DNA from: an uncultured Cryomorphaceae bacterium
Lineage (GTDB): Bacteria > Bacteroidota > Bacteroidia > Flavobacteriales > Schleiferiaceae
Assembly (NCBI GenBank): GCA_913009655.1
Contig: CAJVWI010000019.1
Span: 1 to 40,056 of the forward strand
DNA: 40,056 nucleotides
Direction: 5' to 3'
Part shown: positions 26,393 to 34,320 of the stretch, one piece after another
Layout: each line of letters opens with the position of its first letter
Numbering within the stretch: position 1 is the first letter of the stretch
Position numbers and translations under genes: made by a program
Notes under the pieces: model-generated
The model's database searches: none
Told to the model about the DNA's origin: nothing
What the model saw: the letters and a program-made list of their open reading frames with translations, nothing else

Positions 26393-27711
26393 ATCAAAAC
26401 ACTCGTTATGAACTGAATAAACCATTCAGGACGAGTTAAAGGCTCTCCAATAGGTGAGGTTGCGCCGTCTACTGAAAAACGTGTGATGGAACTCTGCATT
26501 TTGAAACCATACCAACGCACAAAATATTTCGAAAGTCCTATGGTAACAGCCTCAGGTCGACTATAAAATGTTCCATTGTGCAAAAAAGAGTACTCAGATG
26601 CTTGCAAATAACAATAGCGGGCATCAAAGGAAATGCCATTTTTTAGGACATAGCCTCCCTGTATATTGTATCCATGCCCTATCATCATTCTATTTTTAAC
26701 ATAGGAATCAACATTTTGAATACCATCTATCAAAAAACTGTTGGACATAGAACCATCATTTCGAACTCTATAACTTATATCAGCAGGTACTGAAGCATCA
26801 GCATATACATATTCTCCAAGAATAGAAACACCTCGAAATTTAAAGAGGAAATCAGCCCCAAGTTGCCAATAGTTTGGTAAGCTCGTTTTAAAGTCTTGAT
26901 CCAAATACAAAATACTCCCTTGAGCCCTTCCTCGTCGGCTACTAATTCCTTCATTAAAGCTACCTCTTGCCCCAAATACAAGTTTAGGAGTTCTTTCTCT
27001 AACCAAATCAACTTGCCGATATTGACCATAACGAGTAAAGAGACCATTTGGTAGGTAGTCCAACCGAAGACCGTACTTCAATCCCCCGAAATCATTTCCC
27101 ATTGGGACGTCTCCATCACCAGAAGTAATCGATGTCAAAGCTCTCAAATAGCTTCTTGAATTTAATCTTATTGTACTTTCTGAAAACAGACCGAATTCAA
27201 ATATGGTATTGAACGCAGATGTTAATTTGCTCCGATCAACCAGCTGCATAGTTCCGGAATTCATTGTCATTTCTCGACTATTAACCGGATTCACTTTCTG
27301 ACCAATAATTATCTTGTGACGCCTATTTATACGGTATGTTAAATAAGCATGCAACAATTTAGTCGATTGAGAATTATCAACTTCTGGAACGCCGCCCAGG
27401 TCAACTTGTATCCTATATTGTATTCTAGCAGGTTCATATTCACCGTTGATTCGAAGTCTTAACCTTCGCAACCTGGCCCTAGTACTATTGGGATCAGCTA
27501 TGGAGTCTTCATTATACTCAATATCAATACTAGGCTGGATAAGACCACTTATTTTCATCTTATATCCACTAGAGCCAGAGAATGTCCATCCCTCCCCTAA
27601 TGTATAGTCATTCGCTACAATATAATCATCCTCAGTTATTTGAGCATTCATGACCAACGATAAAAAGGTAATTGCGAATACCCAAATATTTTTAGATGCT
27701 ATTTTTTTCAT
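26389..27711 (-). CDS. Outer-membrane porin, OprP/OprO-like (first porin of the cluster)
   Basis: The 440-residue product has a signal peptide (MKKIASKNIWVFAITFLSLVMNAQ) and a beta-barrel body that resembles the second porin of this cluster. Shared features are GLIQPSIDIEYNE, LRINGEYEPARIQYRIQVDLGG, KIIIGQKVNPVNSREMTM and TSGDGDVPMGNDFGGLKYGLRLD, which corresponds to TTGDGRNSFGDDSRDVDIGGYKYAFRLD in the other one. The two are likely old paralogues. I start at ATG 27711, right before the signal peptide and 5 nt after iadA; the longer frame overlaps iadA. It is coupled to the M14 gene by an ATGA overlap. Confidence 0.87.
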   Translation of the reverse strand: MKKIASKNIWVFAITFLSLVMNAQITEDDYIVANDYTLGEGWTFSGSSGYKMKISGLIQPSIDIEYNEDSIADPNSTRARLRRLRLRINGEYEPARIQYRIQVDLGGVPEVDNSQSTKLLHAYLTYRINRRHKIIIGQKVNPVNSREMTMNSGTMQLVDRSKLTSAFNTIFEFGLFSESTIRLNSRSYLRALTSITSGDGDVPMGNDFGGLKYGLRLDYLPNGLFTRYGQYRQVDLVRERTPKLVFGARGSFNEGISSRRGRAQGSILYLDQDFKTSLPNYWQLGADFLFKFRGVSILGEYVYADASVPADISYRVRNDGSMSNSFLIDGIQNVDSYVKNRMMIGHGYNIQGGYVLKNGISFDARYCYLQASEYSFLHNGTFYSRPEAVTIGLSKYFVRWYGFKMQSSITRFSVDGATSPIGEPLTRPEWFIQFITSVLI

Positions 27712-27716
27712 TGTCT

Positions 27717-28826
27717 TTATTCTAATGAAATCATTTCTCCCATTGCAATTACATTTTGTAATTCCCAAGAATCATTAAAAACACAAAAATCTGCATCCGC
27801 TCCGACCCGCACTCGACCCTTATGTTGTAAACCCAAATTATCTGAGACATTAGATGTAACTATGGACAATGAATCTGAAATAGAAATCCCTTCTGACTTA
27901 ACTAAACTTTGAAACTCGGATAAATTAGCAGATATAGGAGCTGGCTTAGTGCCAATAACATTTTGTTTATCATCTTTTAAATCCAAACCTGCATTACCAT
28001 CTGTTGAGAAGGTCATGCGATCAATAGAAAGATTCTCTTCCAATGCTAAAAGGACCGCTTTATAAGGGTCAATGAATTTGGAAGCCCCTGTAGTTATATC
28101 TATTCTTCCTCCCAACTTACCAAATTCAATTGCTGATTCAAATAGTTCCGAAGTCCGAGCTACATGTGTTGGAGAAATTGACTCAATCGGGACTTGGTGG
28201 TCATTAACCATTTGAAAAAGAGGATCTAACTTACCAGGAGAATTACCGAGATGTACATGTAAAATGCCTTTTTTACCAGCAAGCATGGAACCAATGTACA
28301 CTTCGCGCCATCTCTTAAGAAGCTCTTGAACTGTCGGAAACGATGACCTTATATCTGAAATAGCTATTTTACAACCCAACACTTTGTCAATAAAAACCAA
28401 ATCCTCCTGAATAGAATCCATTACATGAACTGGGTCCAGGCCATAATATCCTGTATGCATATAGCCCGTCATACCTTGGTCATCGAGCCCTTTGACTTTC
28501 GCATACAATGATTTTGGACTTCTTGTAACTCCATCTGTCCCTAGAAGACCGACAACAGTCGTTGTGCCTACGGAAAGTAGATCTTGAGCCGTTAACTCGT
28601 TTGTCATAGAGCCAAACCCGCGCTTACCCCCAGCGCCAAGAACATGAACATGTTGGTCAATGAATCCTGGAGTAACAATCTGATTATTGAGATCTATAAC
28701 TTTATAATTCAATCCGATAATAGATAAATTTTCCTCTATTGCGATGATAGTTGAACCCGAAACCAATATATCAGTATTTCCAATTTCTTTTGGAGAATAC
28801 AACCGAGCATTTTTAAATAAAATCAT
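27717..28826 (-). CDS. iadA: Isoaspartyl dipeptidase (beta-aspartyl peptidase)
   Basis: IadA splits beta-aspartyl dipeptides, which arise from damaged proteins, and is an amidohydrolase with two metals. The 369-residue product keeps the metal sites: HVH (59/61), the carboxylated Lys in CKIAISD (Lys153), His192 in HVHLG, His221 in SPTHVAR and Asp276 in STDGNAG. The blocks GAGGKRGFGSMTNEL and GVTRSPKSLYAKVKGL also align with the E. coli enzyme as I know it. There is no signal peptide, so it works in the cytoplasm on imported dipeptides. Its start overlaps the stop of the DcuC-type carrier gene in ATGA. Confidence 0.95.
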   Translation of the reverse strand: MILFKNARLYSPKEIGNTDILVSGSTIIAIEENLSIIGLNYKVIDLNNQIVTPGFIDQHVHVLGAGGKRGFGSMTNELTAQDLLSVGTTTVVGLLGTDGVTRSPKSLYAKVKGLDDQGMTGYMHTGYYGLDPVHVMDSIQEDLVFIDKVLGCKIAISDIRSSFPTVQELLKRWREVYIGSMLAGKKGILHVHLGNSPGKLDPLFQMVNDHQVPIESISPTHVARTSELFESAIEFGKLGGRIDITTGASKFIDPYKAVLLALEENLSIDRMTFSTDGNAGLDLKDDKQNVIGTKPAPISANLSEFQSLVKSEGISISDSLSIVTSNVSDNLGLQHKGRVRVGADADFCVFNDSWELQNVIAMGEMISLE

Positions 28827-30196
28827 AGCAATATTATTTGAATTAAAAGCATTAACAGCAAAGCGACTGTTATTGGAATTGCATTTCTTTTTACAATTTC
28901 AGAAACTGGAACATCTGCTATGGAAGACGTTGCTAAAATAACCCCACTGATTGGAGAGACTGTTCTACCCAAAGAAGCAGCTAAATTCATTGGAAGAATA
29001 AGATTAATACTATTTACACCAAACTTAGCGGCTATAGAGGGAATTAGAGGACCGAAGGAGAAAAATGCTGCATTCCCACTACCCATAAGAATTGAGGATA
29101 AGAAAACTAACAATGTAAATACAACTAAAACCAGGGAAGACCCCAATCCTAAATACTGTGCTCCATCAATCATGCCTTGAATAAAACCAAGGGAGATAAG
29201 TCCCTTTGCAAACACACCCGCGGTAATAACCAATGTGACAACCGAAACAAAAATATCTGACATCCCTTTCCAAAAAATATTGGAACTATCCATGGCGCTC
29301 TTTATGGATTTCATTTTTAATGAAAAAGCAATCAACGCGATTATCCAAGAGATAATCATCGCCATAGTAGTATTCAAAACAATAGAAAAATCAGTATACT
29401 CATTGATCAAATAAACAGAAACTAATAATATTATAGGCAGTATCGGTATCAGTGAAAATAATGATGGAACATCATTTTGTTTAACTGTATCTGAAGGGTT
29501 TATGGGAGGGGCTCTAAACGCTTTACCCTGCTTGCCGTCAAAATATCTATTAACCAGATAATAAGAAATCGCCATTACTAACATCAATGGCCAAACAGTT
29601 GGGATTTGATATTGAATAAAATAATCAACTATCGGTATATTGGCAATTGAGGATGCACTCGCCGTTATTGCTGAAGCTGGACCCATTCCAAAAGCTGTAC
29701 TTCCAGTGATAACTGATACCGCTGATGCTCTACTCACTCCTAAACCAACTAAAACGGGAAAAACGGAAACCATAAAAAGACATGCACATCCAGCAGCAGA
29801 GGGAATACACACAAAAATTAATTGCATCAATGGGAGAATTGCAACACATGTAAGGGGTGGTGAAAGCCTCAACTTTTTTACACCACTAAGCGTCTGTCTA
29901 ACCAATTCATTTGAGGCCCCAATATGATCAGAGTAAGCTACAAATCCTCCAATGCTCATTATCATTAACCCTACTCCACTTAACGATTTAGAAAATTGGG
30001 ATGAAACGATAGTCATGACACGGACAAAAGAAAAGTTACTCCCTTCATTGAATCCAATCAAATAATCATAACCTAGAAGACTTGCTAAAATCAACATTAA
30101 CATTCCTGAAAACAATAATACTGCCTGCGCTGGCCACCCCTTTAAAAGGGCCCAGCAAACTCCAAACAGGATTAGAAAGACAAGAAAAATACCCAC
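28823..30196 (-). CDS. DcuC-type C4-dicarboxylate/aspartate carrier
   Basis: The 457-residue membrane protein has about 12 membrane helices and the DcuC-family features SGVGLMIMSIGGFVAYSDHIGA, FVCIPSAAGCACLFMVSVFPVL, GSGNAAFFSFGPLIPSIA and a late NLAASLGRTVSPISGVILA. DcuC-type carriers move fumarate, succinate, malate or aspartate. The gene starts at GTG 30196, five nt after the stop of the lipoprotein gene; no ATG is available in frame before a stop codon. Coupling with iadA by ATGA suggests that the carrier imports the dipeptide or exports/imports aspartate released from it; which one is an inference. Confidence 0.9.
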   Translation of the reverse strand: MGIFLVFLILFGVCWALLKGWPAQAVLLFSGMLMLILASLLGYDYLIGFNEGSNFSFVRVMTIVSSQFSKSLSGVGLMIMSIGGFVAYSDHIGASNELVRQTLSGVKKLRLSPPLTCVAILPLMQLIFVCIPSAAGCACLFMVSVFPVLVGLGVSRASAVSVITGSTAFGMGPASAITASASSIANIPIVDYFIQYQIPTVWPLMLVMAISYYLVNRYFDGKQGKAFRAPPINPSDTVKQNDVPSLFSLIPILPIILLVSVYLINEYTDFSIVLNTTMAMIISWIIALIAFSLKMKSIKSAMDSSNIFWKGMSDIFVSVVTLVITAGVFAKGLISLGFIQGMIDGAQYLGLGSSLVLVVFTLLVFLSSILMGSGNAAFFSFGPLIPSIAAKFGVNSINLILPMNLAASLGRTVSPISGVILATSSIADVPVSEIVKRNAIPITVALLLMLLIQIILL

Positions 30197-30201
30197 TTGA
30201 A

Positions 30202-31134
30202 TTAAAATGAAGAACCATCACTTTTTGTCCCTGGGGAAAAAAGTAAAGTACTTGCAGATGTATGCTGAACAAGCTCACCTATCAAATCTGGAGAACGTGT
30301 GTAAGACTCATTAGGGTTGTCAGAAAAAGGAGTAATATCCAGCTGAATCATTACGCTATCCGATATATTCGTGATTGTTAATACATCGCCAGAATTATTA
30401 AGATTCATCATTCCCGTTGTTGTTGCAGAAGTTTGAGCGCCACCAAATGAACCTGTAGGTGTTCCTCCGCCAAACAATACATAGACTCCCCCAGCAGGAA
30501 GAATTGTTCCATTAGGAAATTCGTGCCTAGGTGAATTTGAAGAAAGAGCCGTAGCATCATAAACCTTGTATCCTGATAAATCAATAGAGGCAGATCCGAT
30601 ATTTACCAATTCGATGAATTCATCTTCATTTTGAACATATACCCCATCACCATTTGCATCTCCATCCAATCCACTGTTAAAAGGATCATATAAAATTTCA
30701 TTTAATATTAAGGAGGCTAGGCTCTGGCCGTCATCGTCATCAAGAATAACTGAAACTGTACTTTGCCCAATATTTATTGCGTTTTCCAGTTTAAAGAAAA
30801 TGATAATATCTTCAGTACCCTCTATTTCTTCATCATTGATTCCAAATAAGGAGACACGTGCTAAAGTGTCTCCTGCTGGAATAATTATTTCTGTACTGCT
30901 CACGCTATAATCAACACCCTGAATTGCCGTTCCTTGAAATTCTAAAGAAGCCGTAACATTTGAAGTGGTTACATCATCTAGGCTTAATTCAAGAAGTACA
31001 GTACCCCCATCATTTTCTGATAAAGTTAACTGGCTCGCATTTAATTGAGCCATGGGGGTATAAGGAACATCATTCGTCTCACAACTATTAAAAAGTGAAA
31101 CGAAAATTAGTGCTCCCAACGTTTTCTTGACCAT
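30202..31134 (-). CDS. Lamin-tail/Calx-beta domain lipoprotein
   Basis: The 310-residue product is a lipoprotein with lipobox LFNSC (Cys18). A Calx-beta-like domain follows (about 28-130, with DGGTVLLELSLDDVTTSNV and GTEDIIIFFKLENA). A lamin-tail (LTD) domain covers about 138-290, with LASLILNEILYDPFNS, EDEFIELVNIGSASIDLSGYKVYD and LPAGGVYVLFGGG. LTD domains are often on surface-bound bacterial proteins and nucleases. It stands 22 nt after the T9SS gene and 5 nt before the carrier gene, so it belongs to the same run. Its role may be to hold a surface complex together, but this is not shown by the sequence. Confidence 0.88.
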   Translation of the reverse strand: MVKKTLGALIFVSLFNSCETNDVPYTPMAQLNASQLTLSENDGGTVLLELSLDDVTTSNVTASLEFQGTAIQGVDYSVSSTEIIIPAGDTLARVSLFGINDEEIEGTEDIIIFFKLENAINIGQSTVSVILDDDDGQSLASLILNEILYDPFNSGLDGDANGDGVYVQNEDEFIELVNIGSASIDLSGYKVYDATALSSNSPRHEFPNGTILPAGGVYVLFGGGTPTGSFGGAQTSATTTGMMNLNNSGDVLTITNISDSVMIQLDITPFSDNPNESYTRSPDLIGELVQHTSASTLLFSPGTKSDGSSF

Positions 31135-31156
31135 GATAAAAAGTAGAAAAAATCAA

Positions 31157-33073
31157 TTAATGATTAACCACAACTTTTTCCTCCGAAACAATTCCGTTAG
31201 AAAATAATCGTACAATGTACATTCCATTGGGAATATTCGATGTATTCAAAGAACATTGTCCGCTAACAATAGTAGAGTTCAAAATTCGTTGACCAGTCGT
31301 TGATAAAAGCTCAACACTAGCTCCTTCATTTGCAAAGTCTATTTTTAACAAATCATTGACTGGATTGGGACTTATAGAAAACCCAAAGTCATACTTGCTG
31401 TCTTCACCAACCCCTACTGTGGAGCAATCGGTATCACAATAATTAAAGCAAAAAGCAAGAGTGTCTGCAGCGGATCCCACCGTGTGAAAACGATTAATGA
31501 ATCCACCTGCAAGTAAAGTGCAAGAAGAATCTAGAGCGGTAAATTGCTCCTGACCTGCCCAGTCATCCGCTATGAACTTGTAAAATATAGGCGTATTCTC
31601 ATCGATCATTGCTGTATACTCCCAAACGTTATCACCATTAAGATCTGTCATTGGCCATGCAGTTGCAGACCAGGCATTAAAAGATCCAGTTAAATATGGC
31701 TGAGTAAATGAAGAAGGAGCTTTTGGACTATTCATATCTACCATAAAGTGAACACTTTGCGGAACTGCTGGAGCCGGGCAAACTGTATCTGGCGAACATG
31801 TTCCATAGCAAAAACCTAAGGTTGTGTCTTGCGAGAAAACAGGTAAGGTTCTATCACTAAAAGCTGCTGGGTCGGCACAGGGAAGACCAGCAATATTCTC
31901 TTGAGTTGCCCAATTTGTACTATTCGCAGGGCTATTTAAAAATCTAAATTTCCCAATACCGTCACCGGCAAGAGTATCTGTTCCTTCCCAAATACCGTCC
32001 CCGTCAGGATCAGACAAAGCAAGACCGGTAGCGCTTCCATATAAACCGCCACCTACATAGATACCGTTGGGTCCGACAGTGATATTCGCGGTATTGACTC
32101 TAAAAGTTACTACATGAGTCGCTGCTGGAGATGGGCAAACTGTATTGGGCGAACAAGTTCCAAAGCAAAACTCTAATGTTGTGTCTTGTGAAAAGGTAGG
32201 TAGAATTCTAAAATTAAACATTGCAGGGTTAGCGCAAGGGAGACCTGTAAGGTTCTCCATGGTTGCCCAGTTACTATTGCTTGCAGGGCTGTTTAAGAAA
32301 GTAAAATTTCCTCCAGCAGTTCCATCAAGCGTATCTGTTCCTTCCCATATACCATCTCCATCAGGATCAGACAAAGCAACAGCCTGAGCGACACCGGGCT
32401 TACCTAGGTACATCCCATTGGTACCAACAGTAATATTTGCGGTGTTGACTCTAAATGTCACTACATGAATTGTGGAATTACTAGAGCATTCAGGATATGG
32501 GCAACTAGATGTAGAAACCAGAGTATCGTTGTCTGTACAATTTGGGCCTCCATAAATCCATCCATTTGGCCAAGTCATTCCAAGGGTATCCTTGTACGCC
32601 CAGGAATCAGTATACTCCCAAAAAGTCCCAGAGCCATCAATAGTAATATCGCCAAAAGTTTCAATCACAACACTGTCCTTGAAAAGCTCTATGGCATCGT
32701 CACCATTTTGAGATATCGAATTAGAAGCCTGTAACCGAACTTCAAAAGAATTTATACAAGAGCCGAAATAATTAGACATCGCGGAAGAGTCTCGATATAA
32801 AAGAACATCATCTCCCTGCTGCAAAACAATTGACGGAAAGACATATTCAACACCGTCTGTTCCACCGCCATTATTTGCAACCCCAACACCATAAATGCTC
32901 AAGTCAGAAATAGATGAATCAGCCCTAAAGTGAATGGCTTTTCCGGTTGAACCTGCAGAAGGTAAATCGAAATCTATGATTCCCTGAAGACTTAATTGCG
33001 CAAAGGAAGAAGATGATATCCCTAATGAAACAAGTATAGCTGTAAAAATTCGTGAATATTTTTTCATTTTCAT
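31157..33073 (-). CDS. T9SS-secreted repeat protein with lamin-tail-like N terminus
   Basis: The 638-residue exported protein begins with a signal peptide (KYSRIFTAILVSLGISSSSFAQ). An LTD-like region with SIVLQQGDDVLLYRD covers about 25-190. Two near-copies of a 117-residue module (HVVTFRVNTANITVG ... TVCPSPA), each with the calcium-site-like DPDGDGIWEG and four Cys, are followed by a divergent third (TGSFNAWSATAWPM). The C terminus is a T9SS type A sorting domain (GFSISPNPVNDLLKIDFANE ... GMYIVRLFSNG). These modules resemble starch-binding CBM20-like folds, which is a guess. I start at ATG 33073; ATG 33067 is equally possible. It is the first gene of the seven-gene run. Confidence 0.9.
   Translation of the reverse strand: MKMKKYSRIFTAILVSLGISSSSFAQLSLQGIIDFDLPSAGSTGKAIHFRADSSISDLSIYGVGVANNGGGTDGVEYVFPSIVLQQGDDVLLYRDSSAMSNYFGSCINSFEVRLQASNSISQNGDDAIELFKDSVVIETFGDITIDGSGTFWEYTDSWAYKDTLGMTWPNGWIYGGPNCTDNDTLVSTSSCPYPECSSNSTIHVVTFRVNTANITVGTNGMYLGKPGVAQAVALSDPDGDGIWEGTDTLDGTAGGNFTFLNSPASNSNWATMENLTGLPCANPAMFNFRILPTFSQDTTLEFCFGTCSPNTVCPSPAATHVVTFRVNTANITVGPNGIYVGGGLYGSATGLALSDPDGDGIWEGTDTLAGDGIGKFRFLNSPANSTNWATQENIAGLPCADPAAFSDRTLPVFSQDTTLGFCYGTCSPDTVCPAPAVPQSVHFMVDMNSPKAPSSFTQPYLTGSFNAWSATAWPMTDLNGDNVWEYTAMIDENTPIFYKFIADDWAGQEQFTALDSSCTLLAGGFINRFHTVGSAADTLAFCFNYCDTDCSTVGVGEDSKYDFGFSISPNPVNDLLKIDFANEGASVELLSTTGQRILNSTIVSGQCSLNTSNIPNGMYIVRLFSNGIVSEEKVVVNH
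31765..32465 (-). repeat. Tandem repeat inside the T9SS repeat protein gene
   Basis: Two consecutive units of about 350 bp, one at roughly 31765-32116 and one at roughly 32117-32465, encode the two near-identical modules. Long stretches agree at the DNA level, such as the block around 32000-32030 against 32350-32380, while other parts differ by silent changes. This suggests an old duplication with continued similarity. Confidence 0.75.
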
Positions 33074-33106
33074 GGTTTTAAGAAAGTACTTTTGTTGGTG
33101 ACTTAA

Positions 33107-33136
33107 AAAAATTAAATTAAAACTAATATAAAACAA
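33107..33136 (-). promoter_or_regulatory. Possible promoter of the seven-gene run
   Basis: On the minus strand TTG (33134-33136) and TAATTTTT (33107-33114, one mismatch from TAnnTTTG) are 19 nt apart, the usual spacing for the phylum. The -7 box lies 33 nt before ATG 33073. The surrounding DNA is AT-rich, so a chance match is possible. Confidence 0.3.
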
Positions 33137-33165
33137 TTTTTAAATTGTTAAGATCAAATATAGAG

Positions 33166-34110
33166 ATGATTATCAATTCATTAAAAGGAAAAATAAAAAT
33201 ACTAGTGTTTCTAATAATTGGATCTTTAATATTTCCTTCATGTCTTCCTGACCCTAACCCTAACCCCATTGAAGGAAACCCTCTAGGCCTTTATGGTAGC
33301 GGATCTTTTTTATTTAATGGGTATGTAAATTTTCAAGACAAACCTGTTAATTGTTACTATTTCATTCCTGAATCCGCGACAGACCAAACCCCAATCATGT
33401 TTTTAATTCATGGAAATGGACGAAACGGCCAATCATTATTGTCATCACTAAAAGCGGCTGCGGAGTCATCAAATATTATTTTAATCGCACCAGAATTGAG
33501 CACCCAACACTATAACTTCAATGCATTCGGTCTGTGCAACATATTTAAAGATGGAGAAAATGCTACCGGATTGAATGAATATGGAGATTGGAGCTTCAAT
33601 CTTTTAGATCCTATTTTTTACGATTTTAATTCTTTAATAGAATCCAATCAGTCCGAATACGATCTTTTTGGCTTTTCAGCAGGAGCTCAATTCGCTCATA
33701 GAATGATTCTTCTAGATTCGAGTAGCCATGTGAGAAATTTTGTGTCTGCTTCGGCAGGATGGTATACTCTGCCAGACACGACTATAAACTTCCCCTATGG
33801 TTTAAAAAAGATTAATTCAAGTCAATCCAAGCGCCAAGAGCAGTTATTGCGTTCGTTTTCAAAAAAACACTTTATTATTATCGGCTCTGAAGACAATGAT
33901 CCCAATTCCAATGACTTAAGACACACTTTGGAAGCTGACTACCAGGGGTTGAATCGATATGATAGAGCCCACTATTTTTTAGCCAAAGGAATATCTATTT
34001 CAGATCAATCTCAAATTCCATTTTTATGGGACCTCCGCGTAGTTCAAGACGTCGGACATTCTGGTCGAGAAATGGGATCCTTTGCTATTAACATGTTGTA
34101 TCCACAATAG
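33166..34110 (+). CDS. Alpha/beta hydrolase lipoprotein
   Basis: The 314-residue product is a lipoprotein (lipobox IFPSC, Cys26) with an alpha/beta-hydrolase fold. PIMFLIHGNGRNGQS is the oxyanion-hole region (about 82-96), DLFGFSAGAQ holds the nucleophile Ser171 in GxSxG, and VQDVGHSGREM supplies the likely catalytic His298. The closest-looking enzymes are PHB-depolymerase or feruloyl-esterase-type serine hydrolases; the substrate is not known. I start at ATG 33166, since the longer frame would need TTG at 33145. It is divergent from the seven-gene run and might be co-regulated with it. The linker after the lipobox is Pro-Asn-rich. Confidence 0.85.
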   Translation: MIINSLKGKIKILVFLIIGSLIFPSCLPDPNPNPIEGNPLGLYGSGSFLFNGYVNFQDKPVNCYYFIPESATDQTPIMFLIHGNGRNGQSLLSSLKAAAESSNIILIAPELSTQHYNFNAFGLCNIFKDGENATGLNEYGDWSFNLLDPIFYDFNSLIESNQSEYDLFGFSAGAQFAHRMILLDSSSHVRNFVSASAGWYTLPDTTINFPYGLKKINSSQSKRQEQLLRSFSKKHFIIIGSEDNDPNSNDLRHTLEADYQGLNRYDRAHYFLAKGISISDQSQIPFLWDLRVVQDVGHSGREMGSFAINMLYPQ

Positions 34111-34112
34111 TT

Positions 34113-34143
34113 AAAAAAAAGGCCTCCAATTATTGGAAGCCTT
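34113..34143 (-). terminator. Rho-independent terminator after tRNA-Pro
   Basis: On the minus strand AAGGC-tTCCAA pairs with TTGGAg-GCCTT (34119-34143, one mismatch) and is followed by eight T (34113-34120, partly overlapping the stem). It begins about 12 nt after the tRNA-Pro 3' end. The stem could also weakly serve the + strand hydrolase gene. Confidence 0.75.
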
Positions 34144-34155
34144 GTAATTATTTAG

Positions 34156-34228
34156 TCGGGATGACAAGACTTGAACTTGCGACCACACGACCCCCAGCCG
34201 TGTACTCTACCACCTGAGCTACATCCCG
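34156..34228 (-). tRNA. tRNA-Pro (anticodon GGG)
   Basis: The minus strand folds as a full cloverleaf: perfect acceptor stem CGGGATG/CATCCCG, D-stem GCTC/GAGT, anticodon stem CACGG/TCGTG with loop CTGGGGG (anticodon GGG), T-arm with loop TTCAAGT, and discriminator A. CCA is not encoded. The C1 start is typical of bacterial tRNA-Pro. Confidence 0.93.
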
Positions 34229-34241
34229 AATTTATTGGTCG

Positions 34242-34249
34242 CAAATATA
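34242..34249 (-). promoter_or_regulatory. -7 element of the tRNA-Pro promoter
   Basis: TATATTTG on the minus strand, identical to the octamer before tRNA-Arg, ends 13 nt before the mature 5' end. A TTG occurs 25 nt upstream, slightly beyond the usual spacing. Confidence 0.5.
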
Positions 34250-34306
34250 ACATAATGCCGTTAGTAAATAGATCCAATTGATAGCATTATATAACGGTTA
34301 AGTTCA

Positions 34307-34314
34307 TATTTTTG
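34307..34314 (+). promoter_or_regulatory. -7 promoter element directly before trxB
   Basis: TATTTTTG matches TAnnTTTG and ends 6 nt before ATG 34321. Taken at face value, transcription would start at or within a few bases of the start codon, giving a leaderless or nearly leaderless message. No TTG is at the -33 distance. Confidence 0.4.
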
Positions 34315-34320
34315 CCACCT

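Noticed and set aside
26393-26425. Upstream start for the M14 carboxypeptidase
   Set aside because: It adds eleven residues inside the porin coding end and before the signal peptide; the ATGA overlap at 26389-26392 is the better start.
29640-29927. 95-codon open frame on the + strand
   Set aside because: It is the complement of the DcuC-type carrier gene and its composition (Ala, Thr, Pro) is that of an antisense frame of membrane helices.
33249-33268. Telomere-like (CCCTAA)n run
   Set aside because: Only about two and a half units, inside the hydrolase lipoprotein gene where it encodes the Pro-Asn-rich linker after the lipid-anchored Cys; it is explained by coding.
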